DNA of 64,000 nt from Ahrensia sp. (GTDB lineage Bacteria > Pseudomonadota > Alphaproteobacteria > Rhizobiales > Rhizobiaceae), in contig NZXU01000081.1 of NCBI GenBank assembly GCA_002698425.1, forward strand, positions 1 to 64,000, written 5' to 3'. Each line of letters begins with the position of its first letter. The first letter of the stretch is position 1. A program made the translations under genes and the position numbers. Below are positions 15,825 to 24,640 of the stretch, one piece after another. The notes beneath the pieces are model-generated. The model was not told where the DNA came from. It worked only from the letters and a program-made list of their open reading frames with translations, and made no database searches.

Positions 15825-17621
15825 TCAGCGGGGCAGGGTGAAATCCTGTTCCGCTGTTGGCGGCACGCGGGAGGCATTGGCGGTATTGTTGTTTGCTGCG
15901 CCGGCAAGCGCATGGACGGCCTGGTGCTGGCTGAGGAATACCTTGCCGTTCAGGTGGCTGAAGAAGTCGCAGCGTTTGAGCCGGTCCATGACCGGTCCCT
16001 TGACCTCGCTCAGGTGGAACTGGACGCCGAGTTCCTTCAGACGGTCGTTGATCGCCTCGAGCGATTCCAGTGCGCTCATGTCGATCTCGTTGACGGCCGG
16101 GCACATCAGGATGACGTGCTTGAGTTTCGGCCTTTGGGCGACCATGTCGTAGATGCGGTCTTCCAGATAACGCGCATTGGCGAAATAGAGGCTCTCATCG
16201 ACACGCAGCGTCAGGATCGTGTCCTGCGTGATGACGTCATGGCGCAGGACGTTGCGGTAGTGCTCGGTGCCCGGCACCTGACCGACGACGGCCATATGCG
16301 GCTTGGAAGAACGGTAGAGATGGATCAGGACGGACAGGGCCACTCCCATCGTCACGCCGATCTCTACGCCGACGCCGAGCGTCGCGAGGATCGTGATCGA
16401 GACGGCGGCGAAATCGGCTCGCGAATAGGCCCAGGTCTTTCTGAGGATCGAGAAATCGACCAGCGACAGGACCGCCACGATGATGGTCGCGGCGAGCGTC
16501 GCCTGCGGCAGATAGTAGATCAGGGGTGTCAGGAACAGCGAGGCCATCAGCAGGCCCATCGCTGTGAAGGCGCCGGCGGCGGGCGTCTCGGCCCCGGCGT
16601 CGTAATTGACGACCGAGCGCGAGAAGCCGCCGGTGACCGGATAGCCGCCGGTAAAAGCGCCGCCGAGATTGGCCATGCCGAGGCCAATCAATTCCTGGTC
16701 AGGATCGATGCGCTGGCGCTTCTTGGCCGCAAGCGTCTGTGCGACGGAGACGGATTCCACGAAGCCGATGATGGAAATCAGCACCGCCGAACCGATCAGC
16801 CCCGTCCAGACATCGAACGAAAAGGATGGAGACGTGAGCGGCGGCAGGCCCTGCGGAATTTCACCGACGGTTCGGACGCCGAACTCATCCAGCGAAAAGA
16901 GCCATGCGACGAGCGTGGTGATGGCGACAACGGCGACGGGACCGGATTTCGCGGCAGTGTCGGCGAGGCGGGCGTTCAGTCCTCGCGCCATCAGCAGCGG
17001 TTTCAGTCCCTTGCGGACCCAGAACAGCGTGCCGGTGGCAAAAACGCCGATCGCCAGCGTGATCCAGTTGACGCCGCCGAGATTGCGGAACAGCGAAACG
17101 ACCAGTTCGAGCAGGTTATGACCGCTCGCCGATATGCCGAGGATGTGCTTCAGCTGGCTGGCGGCGATAATGATGCCCGAAGCCGTTATGAACCCCGCAA
17201 TCACCGGATGCGACAGGAAATTGGCGAGGAAACCGAGCCTGAATATCCCGAGGCCGAGCAGGAAAAGGCCTGACAGGAAGGCGAGGGTCAGCGCTGCCGT
17301 CATGTATTCGGGGGACCCTTGGGCCGCGACACTGCCGACGGCGGTCGCCGTCATCAGGGAGACCACCGCCACCGGACCGACGGCAAGCGCGCGGCTGGTG
17401 CCGAAAATGGCGTAAAGGACGATCGGCAGGATAGAGGCATAGATGCCCATCTGGGCAGGCAGGCCGGCAAGCAGCGCATAGGCCAGCGATTGCGGGATCA
17501 GCATGATCGTGACGATCACGGCGGCCAGCGCATCGTTGGCGAATGTTTCGCGATCGTAGCTGCGGCCCCAATCGAGGATCGGGATACGGCGCGTGATCGC
17601 AGGGGGGAACTTGGCGTTCAT
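15825..17621 (-). CDS. SulP-family sulfate/anion permease with STAS domain
   Basis: A 598-residue inner-membrane SulP (SLC26) protein. The N-terminal signature region includes IPQSLAYALLAGLPAQMGIYAS, followed by about 11-12 membrane segments and ALAVGPVAVVSLMTA. A cytoplasmic STAS domain occupies roughly residues 460-570 (VIMCPAVNEIDMSALESLEAI). Placed after the persulfide dioxygenase and DUF442 genes, it more likely exports sulfite/sulfate made from sulfane oxidation, or exchanges anions, than serves assimilation; that is inference. The start follows an AGGGGGG site. Confidence 0.85.
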   Translation of the reverse strand: MNAKFPPAITRRIPILDWGRSYDRETFANDALAAVIVTIMLIPQSLAYALLAGLPAQMGIYASILPIVLYAIFGTSRALAVGPVAVVSLMTATAVGSVAAQGSPEYMTAALTLAFLSGLFLLGLGIFRLGFLANFLSHPVIAGFITASGIIIAASQLKHILGISASGHNLLELVVSLFRNLGGVNWITLAIGVFATGTLFWVRKGLKPLLMARGLNARLADTAAKSGPVAVVAITTLVAWLFSLDEFGVRTVGEIPQGLPPLTSPSFSFDVWTGLIGSAVLISIIGFVESVSVAQTLAAKKRQRIDPDQELIGLGMANLGGAFTGGYPVTGGFSRSVVNYDAGAETPAAGAFTAMGLLMASLFLTPLIYYLPQATLAATIIVAVLSLVDFSILRKTWAYSRADFAAVSITILATLGVGVEIGVTMGVALSVLIHLYRSSKPHMAVVGQVPGTEHYRNVLRHDVITQDTILTLRVDESLYFANARYLEDRIYDMVAQRPKLKHVILMCPAVNEIDMSALESLEAINDRLKELGVQFHLSEVKGPVMDRLKRCDFFSHLNGKVFLSQHQAVHALAGAANNNTANASRVPPTAEQDFTLPR

Positions 17622-17629
17622 CGCAGTCG

Positions 17630-18049
17630 CTAGCCGGGCAGGCTGTCCAGGAGATTGGTCATGTCGTAGCCGGCGCGGGCGGCGGCCTCGCGCAATTCGT
17701 CTTTGGGTTTGCCGCCGAGTATGCCGGCGATGGTCCAGAGCATCGTGCAGCGCGTTCCGGAGCGGCAGTAGGCAAAGGCCGGACCGTTACTTTCTTCGAC
17801 GGCTTCGGCGAAGCGGCGCGCATCCTCGACGCTCATCGTCGCCGAGGTGACCGGCAGGAACACCGTTTCCATGCCGGCGGCGCGGGCGGCGGCCTCGATC
17901 TCCGCGAATTGCGGCTGCGTCATTTCCTCGCCATCCGGACGATTGCAGATCAGCGTGCGGAAGCCGCGCCGGGCGACCTCCGCGATATCTGCGGGCGCGA
18001 TCTGCGGGCTGACCGCGAGTTTTTCGTCCAGTTGCCTGATGTCCATCAT
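17630..18049 (-). CDS. DUF442 (TIGR01244) protein-tyrosine-phosphatase-fold sulfur transferase
   Basis: A 139-residue cytosolic protein of the beta-lactamase-hydrolase-like (Blh) N-domain family. The P-loop is CRSGTR (Cys95-Arg100), with a second cysteine, Cys101, directly after it. In Xylella and Agrobacterium this domain is fused to a persulfide dioxygenase and controlled by BigR; here the two parts are separate adjacent genes. It likely hands a persulfide to the dioxygenase. Two tandem ATGs occur; the second is better spaced from GGAG. Confidence 0.82.
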   Translation of the reverse strand: MMDIRQLDEKLAVSPQIAPADIAEVARRGFRTLICNRPDGEEMTQPQFAEIEAAARAAGMETVFLPVTSATMSVEDARRFAEAVEESNGPAFAYCRSGTRCTMLWTIAGILGGKPKDELREAAARAGYDMTNLLDSLPG

Positions 18050-18062
18050 TCCGCTCCGTTGC

Positions 18063-18947
18063 CTAAAGTCCGTTGACGGGAACCTTTAGCATCGGCCGGC
18101 CGTCCTTGTCGGTGGGAATCGCACCGGCGCGCATGTTCACCTGCAGGGACGGAATGATCAGTTTCGGCATATCGAGCGTCGCGTCGCGCTCGGTGCGCAT
18201 CTTGACGAATTCTTCCTTGGTCTTGCCGGCGCCGACATGGATGTTGTGCGCCTTTTCCTCGCCGACCGTCGTCTCCCAGCTGATGTCGCGGCCGTTCGGG
18301 CCGTAATCGTGGCACATGAACAGGCGTGTCTCGTCGGGCAGGGCCAAGACCTTCTGTATGGAATCATAGAGCGTCGCGGCGTCGCCACCGGGGAAATCGG
18401 CGCGCGCCGAGCCGCCATCGGGCATGAAGAGCGTGTCGCCGACAAAGGCCGCGTCGCCGAAGACATGCGTCATGCAGGCCGGCGTGTGGCCCGGCGTGTA
18501 GATCGCGAAAGCCTCAAGGTTGCCGACCTTGTAAGTGTCGCCGTCCTTGAACAGCGCATCGAACTGCGAGCCGTCGCGCTGGAATTCGGTTCCTTCGTTG
18601 AAAATCTTTCCGAAGGTGTCCTGGACGACCATGATCTTGTCGCCGATGCCGATCTTGCCGCCGATTTTCTGCTGGATGTAGGGGGCGGCGGAGAGATGGT
18701 CGGCATGGACGTGGGTCTCGATGATCCATTCCAGCTTCAGCTCGTTCGACGTGATGTAATCGATGATCTCGTCGGCGTGGTCATAGGTGATCCGACCGGC
18801 GGCATAATCGATATCCATGACGGAATCGACCACCGCGCAGGCATTGCTCTGCGGATCCTTGACGATATAGCTGATCGTGTTGGTCGCCGGGTCGAAGAAA
18901 GCCTTGACCTCGGGCTTCACGTCCAGATTGACGGGATAGTTCGACAT
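18063..18947 (-). CDS. Persulfide dioxygenase (ETHE1/Blh-type metallo-beta-lactamase fold)
   Basis: A 294-residue cytosolic non-haem iron enzyme that oxidises glutathione persulfide to sulfite. The metal motif THVHADH is at residues 78-84 (His79, His81, Asp83, His84), with GHTPACMTHV, the bridging aspartate in FVGDTLF and the final histidine in FMCHDYG. GGSARADFPGG matches the persulfide-dioxygenase branch rather than glyoxalase II. The frame stays open far upstream, but AAGGAG stands before this ATG and the family N-terminus starts here. It detoxifies sulfane sulfur produced when Sox activity overflows. Confidence 0.88.
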   Translation of the reverse strand: MSNYPVNLDVKPEVKAFFDPATNTISYIVKDPQSNACAVVDSVMDIDYAAGRITYDHADEIIDYITSNELKLEWIIETHVHADHLSAAPYIQQKIGGKIGIGDKIMVVQDTFGKIFNEGTEFQRDGSQFDALFKDGDTYKVGNLEAFAIYTPGHTPACMTHVFGDAAFVGDTLFMPDGGSARADFPGGDAATLYDSIQKVLALPDETRLFMCHDYGPNGRDISWETTVGEEKAHNIHVGAGKTKEEFVKMRTERDATLDMPKLIIPSLQVNMRAGAIPTDKDGRPMLKVPVNGL

Positions 18948-18973
18948 GTCGGTCTCCTTGTCATCCACGAATT

Positions 18974-19150
18974 TCAGGGGTTTCGTTTCGCGGCCGTCGC
19001 CGCGTTTCGGCCATGCGTCCGAACGACCACGGGCACGCGCCGTCGTTCGTCGCGGCGCTGAGATGCCCGGGTGAAATAGAGCGCCGCAATTCCGGTCAAG
19101 CCGGCCCCCAACAGGGCCACGATCTGGACAAATCCGGGTAGCATCGTCAT
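18974..19150 (-). CDS. Small single-pass membrane protein, first gene of the persulfide operon
   Basis: A 58-codon reading frame preceded by GGAGGAAATCCCG. The product starts MTMLPGFVQIVALLGAGLTG, giving one transmembrane helix (about residues 4-26), followed by a strongly basic tail (QRRDERRRVP and on), so the tail should face the cytoplasm. It ends 26 bases before the persulfide dioxygenase start. No family is recognised. A membrane anchor or regulator for sulfide detoxification is conceivable, but nothing in the sequence fixes the function. The good ribosome site and operon position argue that it is real. Confidence 0.6.
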   Translation of the reverse strand: MTMLPGFVQIVALLGAGLTGIAALYFTRASQRRDERRRVPVVVRTHGRNAATAAKRNP

Positions 19151-19210
19151 CGGGATTTCCTCCGTTCGGTTCGTTGCAATCCGCCGGAAAGGCGATTTGG
19201 CGGCGGTGGC

Positions 19211-19254
19211 TTGCGAATTGGCTCTGCCTCACATATATTTGCAATCACAAATAT
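19211..19254. promoter_or_regulatory. Divergent promoter with BigR/SqrR-type operator
   Basis: TTGCGA (19211-19216), a 17-base spacer and TATATT (19234-19239) form a good sigma-70 promoter for the ArsR gene. The perfect inverted repeat ATATTTG-CAATCA-CAAATAT (19235-19254) starts inside that -10 and covers the predicted start of transcription. On the other strand TTGCAT and TATGTG, also 17 bases apart, could serve the persulfide operon, so one bound dimer could shut both. The operator assignment is inferred from position and symmetry. Confidence 0.6.
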
Positions 19255-19273
19255 GCAAGGGCGCGAATATAAA

Positions 19274-19567
19274 ATGGACGTGACATCCCTCGAAGAAAAG
19301 ATCGGCGATGCATCCAAGCTGTTGGAAATGATGGCGCATCACCAGCGGCTGAAGATTCTGTGCCTGCTCACGGAAGGCGAACGCAGCGTTTGCAGCCTTG
19401 CCGACGATACCGGCCTGACCCAGCCGGCCATCTCGCACCATCTCAAGAAGCTCCGCGACGCCGATCTGGTCCAGACCCGGCGCGACGCTCAGACAATCTA
19501 CTATTCGCTCAAGGGGCAGGAGGTCGAATCCGTCCTGCGTACGCTGAACGGCATCTATTGCAGCTGA
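19274..19567 (+). CDS. ArsR-family persulfide-sensing repressor (BigR/SqrR type)
   Basis: A 97-residue winged-helix regulator. The recognition helix is LTQPAISHHLKKLRD. Cys30 (LKILCLLTEGE) and Cys96 (NGIYC) match the SqrR/BigR sensing pair; an extra Cys40 lies in the next helix. Per- or polysulfide should link the pair and release DNA. Earlier in-frame starts fall inside the promoter/operator, so the ATG opening MDVTSLEEK is chosen. It diverges from the persulfide dioxygenase operon, which it presumably controls along with itself. It resembles SoxR but is a distinct paralogue. Confidence 0.85.
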   Translation: MDVTSLEEKIGDASKLLEMMAHHQRLKILCLLTEGERSVCSLADDTGLTQPAISHHLKKLRDADLVQTRRDAQTIYYSLKGQEVESVLRTLNGIYCS

Positions 19568-19658
19568 TCACGGCTGCAGGCAGCCGGGCAATTCCGATCT
19601 GGGTGTTGCCGCGCCAGCACTGTGGCGATAGGCAGTGGCGCGAAGGGAGAAACGGCCG

Positions 19659-20447
19659 ATGCAGTTCGCCTATCTCAACGATGTCGCCATCCACCACCAG
19701 ACGATCGGCGCGCCCGCCGGCAAGCCGGTCATCGTCTTTGCCAATGCGCTCGGGACGGACTTCCGGATCTGGCGCGATGTGATCGTGCGGCTGGCCGGCG
19801 ATTTCGCCATCGTCACCTATGACAAGCGCGGCCACGGCCTCAGCGACATCGGCGAGACGCCATATTCGATGGACGACCATGTCTCCGATCTCGAGGCGTT
19901 GCTCGATCATCTTCAGATACGCGATGCGATCATCTGCGGACTGTCCGTTGGCGGCGTGATCGCGCAGGGGCTCTATGCACGGCGCAAGGATCTCGTCCGC
20001 GCGCTGATCCTTTGCGACACGGCGCCGAAGATCGGCGACGAAGACGGCTGGAACGACCGGATCCGTACGGTCACGGAAAGCGGCATTGGCGCGCTTGCCG
20101 ACGGGATCCTCGAGAAGTGGTTCACGCCGTCATTCCGCAGCGCCGGCAATGGCGAGTTCGCCGGCTATCGCAACATGCTGACGCGGACGCCGGTTGATGG
20201 CTATGCGGGGACATGCGCGGCCTTGCGCGATGTCGACTATACGCGCGAAGCCGGTCTGATCGGCGTGCCGGCCTTGTGCGTTGTCGGCGATCAGGACGGT
20301 TCGACGCCGCCCGATCTCGTGCTTGCCATGGCGAAAGCGATCCCGGGCGCCAATTACGAAATAATCTCCGACGCTGGCCACCTGCCATGCGTCGAGCAGC
20401 CGGAAACGCTCGTGGCCGTCCTGCGGGCCTTCATCGCGACGCTGTAG
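19659..20447 (+). CDS. pcaD: 3-oxoadipate enol-lactonase-like alpha/beta hydrolase
   Basis: A 262-residue cytosolic hydrolase. The nucleophile elbow is GLSVGG (Ser96), the acid lies in VVGDQDGSTPP and the histidine in SDAGHLPCVEQP. FANALGTDFRIWRDV and YDKRGHGLSD match PcaD, which opens the enol-lactone in the beta-ketoadipate pathway. The start has AAGGGAGA upstream. No other pca genes are in the window, so it may act on another lactone or ester. It lies 91 bases after the persulfide regulator and ends 4 bases from the convergent LysR gene. Confidence 0.72.
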   Translation: MQFAYLNDVAIHHQTIGAPAGKPVIVFANALGTDFRIWRDVIVRLAGDFAIVTYDKRGHGLSDIGETPYSMDDHVSDLEALLDHLQIRDAIICGLSVGGVIAQGLYARRKDLVRALILCDTAPKIGDEDGWNDRIRTVTESGIGALADGILEKWFTPSFRSAGNGEFAGYRNMLTRTPVDGYAGTCAALRDVDYTREAGLIGVPALCVVGDQDGSTPPDLVLAMAKAIPGANYEIISDAGHLPCVEQPETLVAVLRAFIATL

Positions 20448-20451
20448 GAGG

Positions 20452-21372
20452 TCAACGCACCTCGTTGGACCAGTTCTCGGCGGTTTTGCGAAGGCAGTCG
20501 ATCAGGATCGCGGCGGACGGCGTCAGCAACCCCTTCTTGCGCCGATAGACGCGGAAGGTGCGCCGCCATTCGAGGTCCGGGACCGGGACGCGGGCGATTT
20601 CTCCGCGTTCCATTTCGGCGCGCATCAGGGGCAGGGGCATCCAGCACAGAAGGGCGTCGGTCATGACAGCGGATTTTACGACCTGAACCGAGCGGGAAAC
20701 CACTTTCGGGGCCGAAGGCTCGATCGCCTGGCCATGGAAGCGCCGTTGCCATTCGCGAACGGTTGGCGTGCCGCGGGGCGGCAATATCCAGTCCTGCCGG
20801 GCCGCGTCGGCAAGCGAGACGGCCTTTCTCTCCAGGATCGGATGGCCCGCGCGGCAGAATACGGCGACCAGATCATGCATGGCTTCGGGCGTCGCCAGAG
20901 TGATCTCGTCATCGACGTAAGGCTCCGGCGAGATGGCGATATCGATGCTGCCGCTCTTCAGGGCTTCGAGAACGCGGTCTTCCAGATCCTCGACAACCTG
21001 GAACTGCACCTCGGGATGATCGGCGCGCATTGCGGTGACGGCGGCCATGATATAGCCGCCGACGACGCTGCCGACGCCGCCGATGCGGACAACGCCGCGG
21101 CTGGCGCCGCGCATCTGGCGAATGACGTCGTCCGCATTGCCGATCTCGGAGACGATCAGCTTGGCGTAGGGCAGCAGGGCCTCGCCATAGACCGTCGGCA
21201 CCACGCCCCGCGTGGTCCGGTCGAACAACGGTACGCCGTAACTGTCCTCCAGGCGCTTGAGCATGCGGGTGACCGCGGGCTGGGTCATGTTGAGGGCGTT
21301 GGCGGCTGCGCCAAGGCTTCCGCGGCGGGCGCATTCCAGCATGATGGCGGCGGATCGAACACCTAAAGTCAT
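20452..21372 (-). CDS. LysR-family regulator
   Basis: A 306-residue LysR protein. The N-terminal helix-turn-helix includes GSLGAAANALNMTQPAVTRMLKRLE, followed by a periplasmic-binding-like sensor domain starting near residue 92 (RGVVRIGGVGSVVGGYI). It resembles the PcaQ/GbpR branch. It is divergent from the decarboxylase-dehydrogenase fusion gene across about 110 bases, the classic LysR arrangement, so it probably activates that gene in response to a hydroxy/oxo acid or aromatic metabolite. Convergence with pcaD makes control of that gene possible too. Confidence 0.85.
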   Translation of the reverse strand: MTLGVRSAAIMLECARRGSLGAAANALNMTQPAVTRMLKRLEDSYGVPLFDRTTRGVVPTVYGEALLPYAKLIVSEIGNADDVIRQMRGASRGVVRIGGVGSVVGGYIMAAVTAMRADHPEVQFQVVEDLEDRVLEALKSGSIDIAISPEPYVDDEITLATPEAMHDLVAVFCRAGHPILERKAVSLADAARQDWILPPRGTPTVREWQRRFHGQAIEPSAPKVVSRSVQVVKSAVMTDALLCWMPLPLMRAEMERGEIARVPVPDLEWRRTFRVYRRKKGLLTPSAAILIDCLRKTAENWSNEVR

Positions 21373-21482
21373 GCCCTCTTGTAATGCATATGAGTGAATT
21401 CTTCAATTCCATGTCAGGGCTTTGTCTGCGACAATGCCGCTCAAAGGGAGATGTGCCCGCATAAGGGCCGCAGGGAGGATTG

Positions 21483-24400
21483 ATGAACCGCATGTCGACG
21501 GACGTCCTGTCCGGAACGAGGCTTGGCGCACTGACGGTTGGTGACGCCTTGTTCGCTTTCCTGCGCCAGCAGGGGATTGACCGGATTTTCGGAAACCCGG
21601 GATCGACCGAATTGCCGATGTTCGTCGATTTGCCGGAAGATTTCTCCTATGTGCTCGGCCTGCAGGAATCCCTCGTGGTGGCGATGGCGGACGCTTACGC
21701 GCAGGTTTCCGGGAAGGCGGCATTCGTCAATCTTCATTCGGCGGCCGGGCTCGGCCATGCGATGGGCAACCTCTACACGGCCTTCCGCAATCGTGCGCCG
21801 CTGATCGTTACCACCGGTCAGCAAACACGGGACCTGCTGCCGCATGACCCGTTTCTGTTCAACGAAAGCCCGGTCGAGTTCCCCAAACCCTATGTCAAAT
21901 TCGCGATCGAACCCGCGCGCGCCGAGGATGTGCCGGCGGCGATCGCTCGCGCCTATCACATGGCGATGCAAGCGCCGCGCGGGCCGGTGGTCGTATCCGT
22001 GCCGCTCAGCGACTGGGACAAGCCGGCCATCGAGGTGCCGGCTCGAAGGGTCGAAACGGCGCTCGGGTGCGACGCACAGGCGCTGGACGATATCGCCGCG
22101 AAACTGGATGCGGCGCGCGAGCCGGTCATTGTCGTCGGCCCCGGCGTCGATATTGACGATGCATGGGACGAAACCGTTCGATTGGCCGAGAAACTTCAGG
22201 CGAAGGTCTGGGTCAATCCGCTCTCATCGCGCTGCAGTTTTCCTGAAAGGCATCCGTTGTTTGCCGGTTTTCTGCCGGCGAAACAGCCCGGATTGCGCCA
22301 GTGCCTGGAGGGCGCGGACTATATCCTCGTTCTCGGCGGCCCGGCCTTCACCTACCATTTCCCCGGAACGGGCGGTCACATTCCCGAGGGCGCGGAACTC
22401 TGCCTGATTACCGACGATCCGAGCCAGATCGCGGGAGCCGTCTCCGGCGCCGCTGTCCGCGCCGACATCAAGGCGGCGTCCGAGGGATTGCACTGGCGCG
22501 TTCGCGCGCGGGACAGACGGCCGGATCAGCCGGCGCGCAAAATCGCGCGGGTCCCTGTCAACAGGGCGATTTCGCAACAGCTCGTCTACCAGACATTGGC
22601 GGATTTGCGCTCGCCCGACAGCATTATCGTCGAAGAGGCACCGACCGGGCGCGGCGCGTTGCACGACCATTTTCCGATCGAACGGCCGCGCGGCTTTTTC
22701 GCGACCGCGAGCGGCGGCCTCGGCTACGGCCTTCCGGCCTCTGTCGGCGCCGCCCTGACCCGGCCGGATCAGCCGGTCATCGGCATTATCGGCGATGGAT
22801 CGAGCATGTACGCCATCCAGTCGCTCTGGTCGGCGGTCGAATACGATGCCGATCTGTTTGTCATCGTGCTCAACAATGGCGGCTATGCCGCCCTTAAGGG
22901 CATGGCCGGCAGCGACAGCCGGATCGATGGCGTCGACATCGGCCATATCGATTTCGTGGAGATAGCGCAGGCGCAGGGCTGTCCGGCCCGGCGCTGCGAC
23001 GACGGCGCCAAACTGTCGTCATGCATTGAAGACATGCTGCGGCAAAAAGGGCCGCGACTGCTTGAAGTCATTCTCTCAGAGGAGGAATCCGCAATGAACG
23101 TGAATGTATCCATCGACAATGAAGTCACCCCGGGTGCGCCCGACAAGTTCTTCATCGGCGGCGAGTGGGTCACGCCGCTGTCGAACAAGACGCTCGATGT
23201 CGTCTCGCCCGTCACCGAAGAACTGGTTATGCGTTATCCGGAGGCTTCGACGGCCGACATGGATCGCGCCATCGCCGCCGCCCGCGATGCGTTCGACAAC
23301 GGACCGTGGCCGCGCATGTCGCCGGCGGAACGGGCCGGCTACCTGCGCAAGGTGGCCGATCTCCTGACCGAGCGCCTGGACGACATCGCGCATTCCTGGA
23401 CGTTGCAGGTCGGTGCGCCGATCATGCTGACGAAGAAGCTGGTCGGCCAGAACCCGACGCTCTTCAACTATTATGCCGACCTGATCGAAACCTATCCCTT
23501 CGTTGATGAGCGCTCGCGCGACGATGGCGGCAAGGTGAAGGTGGTCAAGGAACCGGTCGGCGTCTGCGCCGCGATCACGCCGTGGAACGCACCGCTGGTG
23601 CTGCTCGCCTACAAGGTCTCCGCCGCGCTGGCGTCGGGTTGCACCATGGTCGCCAAGCCTTCGCCGGAAACGCCGCTCGAAGCCTATATCCTGGCCGAAT
23701 GCATCCAGAAGGCCGGCCTGCCCAAGGGCGTCTTCAACCTCGTGCCGGCGGGCCGCGAAAGCGGCGACTACCTCGTCCGCCACAAGGACATCGACAAGGT
23801 CGCCTTCACCGGATCGACCATGGCCGGCAAGAAGATCGCGGCGGCCTGTTCGGACCGTCTGGCGCGCGTCAGCCTCGAGCTTGGCGGCAAGTCGGCGGCG
23901 GTGCTGCTCGACGATGCCGATTTCGGCGCAGCGATGATGCCGCTGATGATTTATTCGATGCCGATCACCGGGCAGGTCTGCTTCTCGCTGACCCGCATCC
24001 TGGTGCCGGAATCCCGCAAGCAGGAATTCGTCGACATGTATGTCGGCGCGGTAAAGAACATCAAGGTCGGCGATCCGTTCGATCCGGAAACGCAGATGGG
24101 CCCGCTCACCATGCAGCGCCAGCTCGAACGCGTGCAGGGCTATATCGCCGCCGGCCGCGAGGAGGGCGCCACGATCGCCTGCGGCGGTGGTCGTCCCGCC
24201 GGCCTGGATACCGGTTATTATGTCGAGCCGACCGTCTTCGTCGATGTCGATCCGTCGATGAAGATCGCGCAGGAGGAGATCTTCGGTCCGGTCGTCTCGA
24301 TCATCTCCTATACGGACGAGGAAGACGCGGCCCGCAAGGCCAACGACTCCGATTACGGGCTGTCCGGCGCGGTGTTCACCTCCAATCCGGAGCGCGGCTA

Positions 24401-24563
24401 CGCGATGGCGCGGCGCATGCGCACCGGCAGCGTCACCGTCAACGGCATGATCGTCGATCCGAAGCATCCCTTCGGCGGCTTCAAGCAGTCCGGCATGGGT
24501 CGTGAGGGCGGACCGGAAGGCCTCGACAACTATATCGAGACCAAGACGATCCATTTCGCCTGA
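21483..24563 (+). CDS. Benzoylformate decarboxylase-aldehyde dehydrogenase fusion (or read-through pair)
   Basis: One frame of 1026 residues. Residues 1-530 are a ThDP enzyme with the benzoylformate decarboxylase catalytic set: Ser41 (NPGSTELP), Glu62, His85 (NLHSAAG) and His292 (TYHFPG). The spacings from Ser41 to Glu62 and to His85 equal those of Ser26/Glu47/His70 in Pseudomonas MdlC. The cofactor motif is GDGSS near 437 with NN at 464-465. From Met538 a full 489-residue aldehyde dehydrogenase follows, with the VSLELGGKS glutamate and GQVCFS cysteine. It would convert an aryl- or alkyl-glyoxylate to the aldehyde and then the acid. No stop separates the halves, although GAGGAGG stands 8 bases before the Met538 codon, so a separate dehydrogenase could also be made. 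A terminator follows. Confidence 0.85.
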   Translation: MNRMSTDVLSGTRLGALTVGDALFAFLRQQGIDRIFGNPGSTELPMFVDLPEDFSYVLGLQESLVVAMADAYAQVSGKAAFVNLHSAAGLGHAMGNLYTAFRNRAPLIVTTGQQTRDLLPHDPFLFNESPVEFPKPYVKFAIEPARAEDVPAAIARAYHMAMQAPRGPVVVSVPLSDWDKPAIEVPARRVETALGCDAQALDDIAAKLDAAREPVIVVGPGVDIDDAWDETVRLAEKLQAKVWVNPLSSRCSFPERHPLFAGFLPAKQPGLRQCLEGADYILVLGGPAFTYHFPGTGGHIPEGAELCLITDDPSQIAGAVSGAAVRADIKAASEGLHWRVRARDRRPDQPARKIARVPVNRAISQQLVYQTLADLRSPDSIIVEEAPTGRGALHDHFPIERPRGFFATASGGLGYGLPASVGAALTRPDQPVIGIIGDGSSMYAIQSLWSAVEYDADLFVIVLNNGGYAALKGMAGSDSRIDGVDIGHIDFVEIAQAQGCPARRCDDGAKLSSCIEDMLRQKGPRLLEVILSEEESAMNVNVSIDNEVTPGAPDKFFIGGEWVTPLSNKTLDVVSPVTEELVMRYPEASTADMDRAIAAARDAFDNGPWPRMSPAERAGYLRKVADLLTERLDDIAHSWTLQVGAPIMLTKKLVGQNPTLFNYYADLIETYPFVDERSRDDGGKVKVVKEPVGVCAAITPWNAPLVLLAYKVSAALASGCTMVAKPSPETPLEAYILAECIQKAGLPKGVFNLVPAGRESGDYLVRHKDIDKVAFTGSTMAGKKIAAACSDRLARVSLELGGKSAAVLLDDADFGAAMMPLMIYSMPITGQVCFSLTRILVPESRKQEFVDMYVGAVKNIKVGDPFDPETQMGPLTMQRQLERVQGYIAAGREEGATIACGGGRPAGLDTGYYVEPTVFVDVDPSMKIAQEEIFGPVVSIISYTDEEDAARKANDSDYGLSGAVFTSNPERGYAMARRMRTGSVTVNGMIVDPKHPFGGFKQSGMGREGGPEGLDNYIETKTIHFA

Positions 24564-24586
24564 CGAACAGCAGCACCATGAATGCG

Positions 24587-24619
24587 AAAAGGCCGCCGGA
24601 TCGCTCCGGCGGCCTTTTT
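24587..24619. terminator. Bidirectional rho-independent terminator
   Basis: GGCCGCCGGA and TCCGGCGGCC form a perfect 10-base stem with a TCGC loop, flanked by AAAA on the left and TTTTT on the right. It ends the fusion gene on the plus strand and the DUF3237/TRAP unit on the minus strand. Confidence 0.9.
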
Positions 24620-24640
24620 CATTTTCGGGGCGAGTGATGT

